Positions 53,149 through 53,847 of a stretch of 53,847 nucleotides of DNA are shown here, one piece after another (the stretch's first letter is position 1; the number at the start of each line of letters is the position of its first letter). Below the pieces are notes generated by a model, which did no database searches, was not told the DNA's origin, and saw only the letters and a list, made by a program, of their open reading frames with translations. Source of the stretch: Bradyrhizobium manausense (lineage in GTDB: Bacteria; Pseudomonadota; Alphaproteobacteria; Rhizobiales; Xanthobacteraceae); the NCBI RefSeq assembly GCF_001440035.1, contig NZ_LJYG01000094.1, positions 100,854-154,700 on the forward strand, in the 5' to 3' direction. The position numbers and the translations under genes are program-made.

Positions 53149-53847
53149 TCAGTGATGGGCGAGGATTTCGCCAAGGAACTGCCTGGTGCGGGCATGCTGT
53201 GGATTGCGGAAGAACGCCTCGGGCTCGCCTTCTTCGATGATCTGGCCTTCAGCCATGAAGATGACCCGGTCGGCGACCTGGCGGGCAAAGCCCATCTCGT
53301 GGGTGACGCAGATCATGGTCATGCCGTCATTGGCGAGGCCGATCATCGTATCGAGCACCTCCTTGACCATCTCAGGGTCGAGCGCCGAGGTCGGTTCATC
53401 AAACAGCATGACCTTGGGCTGCATGCAGAGCGCGCGCGCGATCGCCACACGCTGTTGCTGTCCGCCCGAAAGCTGAGCCGGATATTTCTCGGCCTGGTCG
53501 CCGATGCGAACGCGCTCGAGATATTTTCGCGCGGTCGCTTCCGCCTCGGTCTTGCCGATACGGCGCGCGCGGATGGGCGCGAGCATGCAGTTCTGCAGGA
53601 CAGTCATATGCGGAAAGAGGTTGAAGCTCTGAAAGACCATGCCGACGTCCTGACGTACGACATCAATGGCCTTGATGCTGTCGTCAAGCCGATGACCGTT
53701 CACCACGATGCTGCCCTGCTCGATCGCCTCGAGACGGTTGATACAGCGGATCAGCGTCGATTTGCCTGAGCCAGACGGGCCGCAGAGCACGATCTTCTCG
53801 CCCTTGCGCACGATGAGATTGACATCACGGAGAGCCTGGTACCCGCC
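53149..53847 (-). CDS. Polar amino-acid-type ABC transporter ATP-binding protein (start beyond window)
   Basis: The frame runs off the window at its 5' end; 232 residues are visible. Walker A is [18 protein letters not shown], the Q-loop [16 protein letters not shown], the signature [15 protein letters not shown], Walker [17 protein letters not shown] and the switch His VTHEMG. This is the GlnQ/HisP/AapP group, which normally takes up polar amino acids, but close relatives in catabolic clusters import other organic anions. It lies 13 bases upstream of aroQ, in the same direction, so the transporter substrate may feed the downstream enzymes. Confidence 0.9.
   Translation of the reverse strand, partial: GGYQALRDVNLIVRKGEKIVLCGPSGSGKSTLIRCINRLEAIEQGSIVVNGHRLDDSIKAIDVVRQDVGMVFQSFNLFPHMTVLQNCMLAPIRARRIGKTEAEATARKYLERVRIGDQAEKYPAQLSGGQQQRVAIARALCMQPKVMLFDEPTSALDPEMVKEVLDTMIGLANDGMTMICVTHEMGFARQVADRVIFMAEGQIIEEGEPEAFFRNPQHARTRQFLGEILAHH

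Overview
The window reads as chromosome of a Bradyrhizobium-like alphaproteobacterium. The evidence is high GC, a rhizobial-type Frc sugar transporter with a single-domain ATPase, small DUF3551, DUF6894, DUF992 and Tat-exported arginine/tryptophan-rich proteins that I recognise from Bradyrhizobium, a FixK2/FNR-type box, and a dispersed non-coding element at about 16850-17550 of a kind common in Bradyrhizobium and relatives. These assignments come from reading motifs; no database was searched.

Layout. 1-2411 (minus): an aldehyde dehydrogenase, a small unknown protein and an Lrp/AsnC regulator. 2546-7751 (plus): a branched-chain 2-oxoacid dehydrogenase operon (E1 alpha, E1 beta, E2, E3) led by a small ACT-like gene. 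7898-10912 (minus): a fructose-type ABC transporter (frcA, frcC, frcB), divergent across a near-perfect palindrome from a ROK regulator, fructokinase, zwf and edd (11129-16771). Together these import fructose, phosphorylate it and feed the Entner-Doudoroff route; pgl and eda are absent, and an 18-codon mini-ORF sits between zwf and edd. 16772-17831: dispersed repeat and hairpin-rich non-coding DNA.

17832-25173 holds small envelope and stress-type proteins (HdeD-like, DUF992, AI-2E-family exporter, Bax-inhibitor-1-like, DUF1269) and an ArcD-like antiporter. Three of their promoters share an element with fixed spacing. 25399-28478: an RND fragment, a second ArcD-like antiporter and arginine deiminase. 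28868-36275 is a signalling block: a sensorless histidine kinase, two NarL-type response regulators, a PAS-GGDEF-EAL protein, a globin-coupled chemoreceptor and a PAS-PAS-HTH protein. 36408-38318: DUF3551, LysR and Gly/Tyr-rich secreted genes.

38332-44442 (minus) is a tightly overlapping efflux operon: a histidine-kinase-like protein lacking the N-box asparagines, two lipoprotein adaptors and an RND pump. It is divergent from a TetR regulator. A palindromic site in that divergent region recurs, 18 of 22 positions matching, in the promoter of a run of seven genes (46912-50493: four small proteins, a PepSY protein, a patatin phospholipase, acetoacetate decarboxylase), suggesting one regulator links efflux and envelope functions. 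50923-51528 is a coiled-coil protein with a FixK2/FNR-type box upstream. 51645-53847 (minus): a Gfo/Idh/MocA oxidoreductase, type II dehydroquinase and the start-truncated ATPase of a polar amino-acid-type ABC transporter.

No rRNA, tRNA, CRISPR array or intact transposase was seen. The best candidates for undescribed biology are the shared stress-promoter element, the asparagine-less kinase in the pump operon with its shared operator, the zwf-edd mini-ORF and the ACT-like gene heading the bkd operon.
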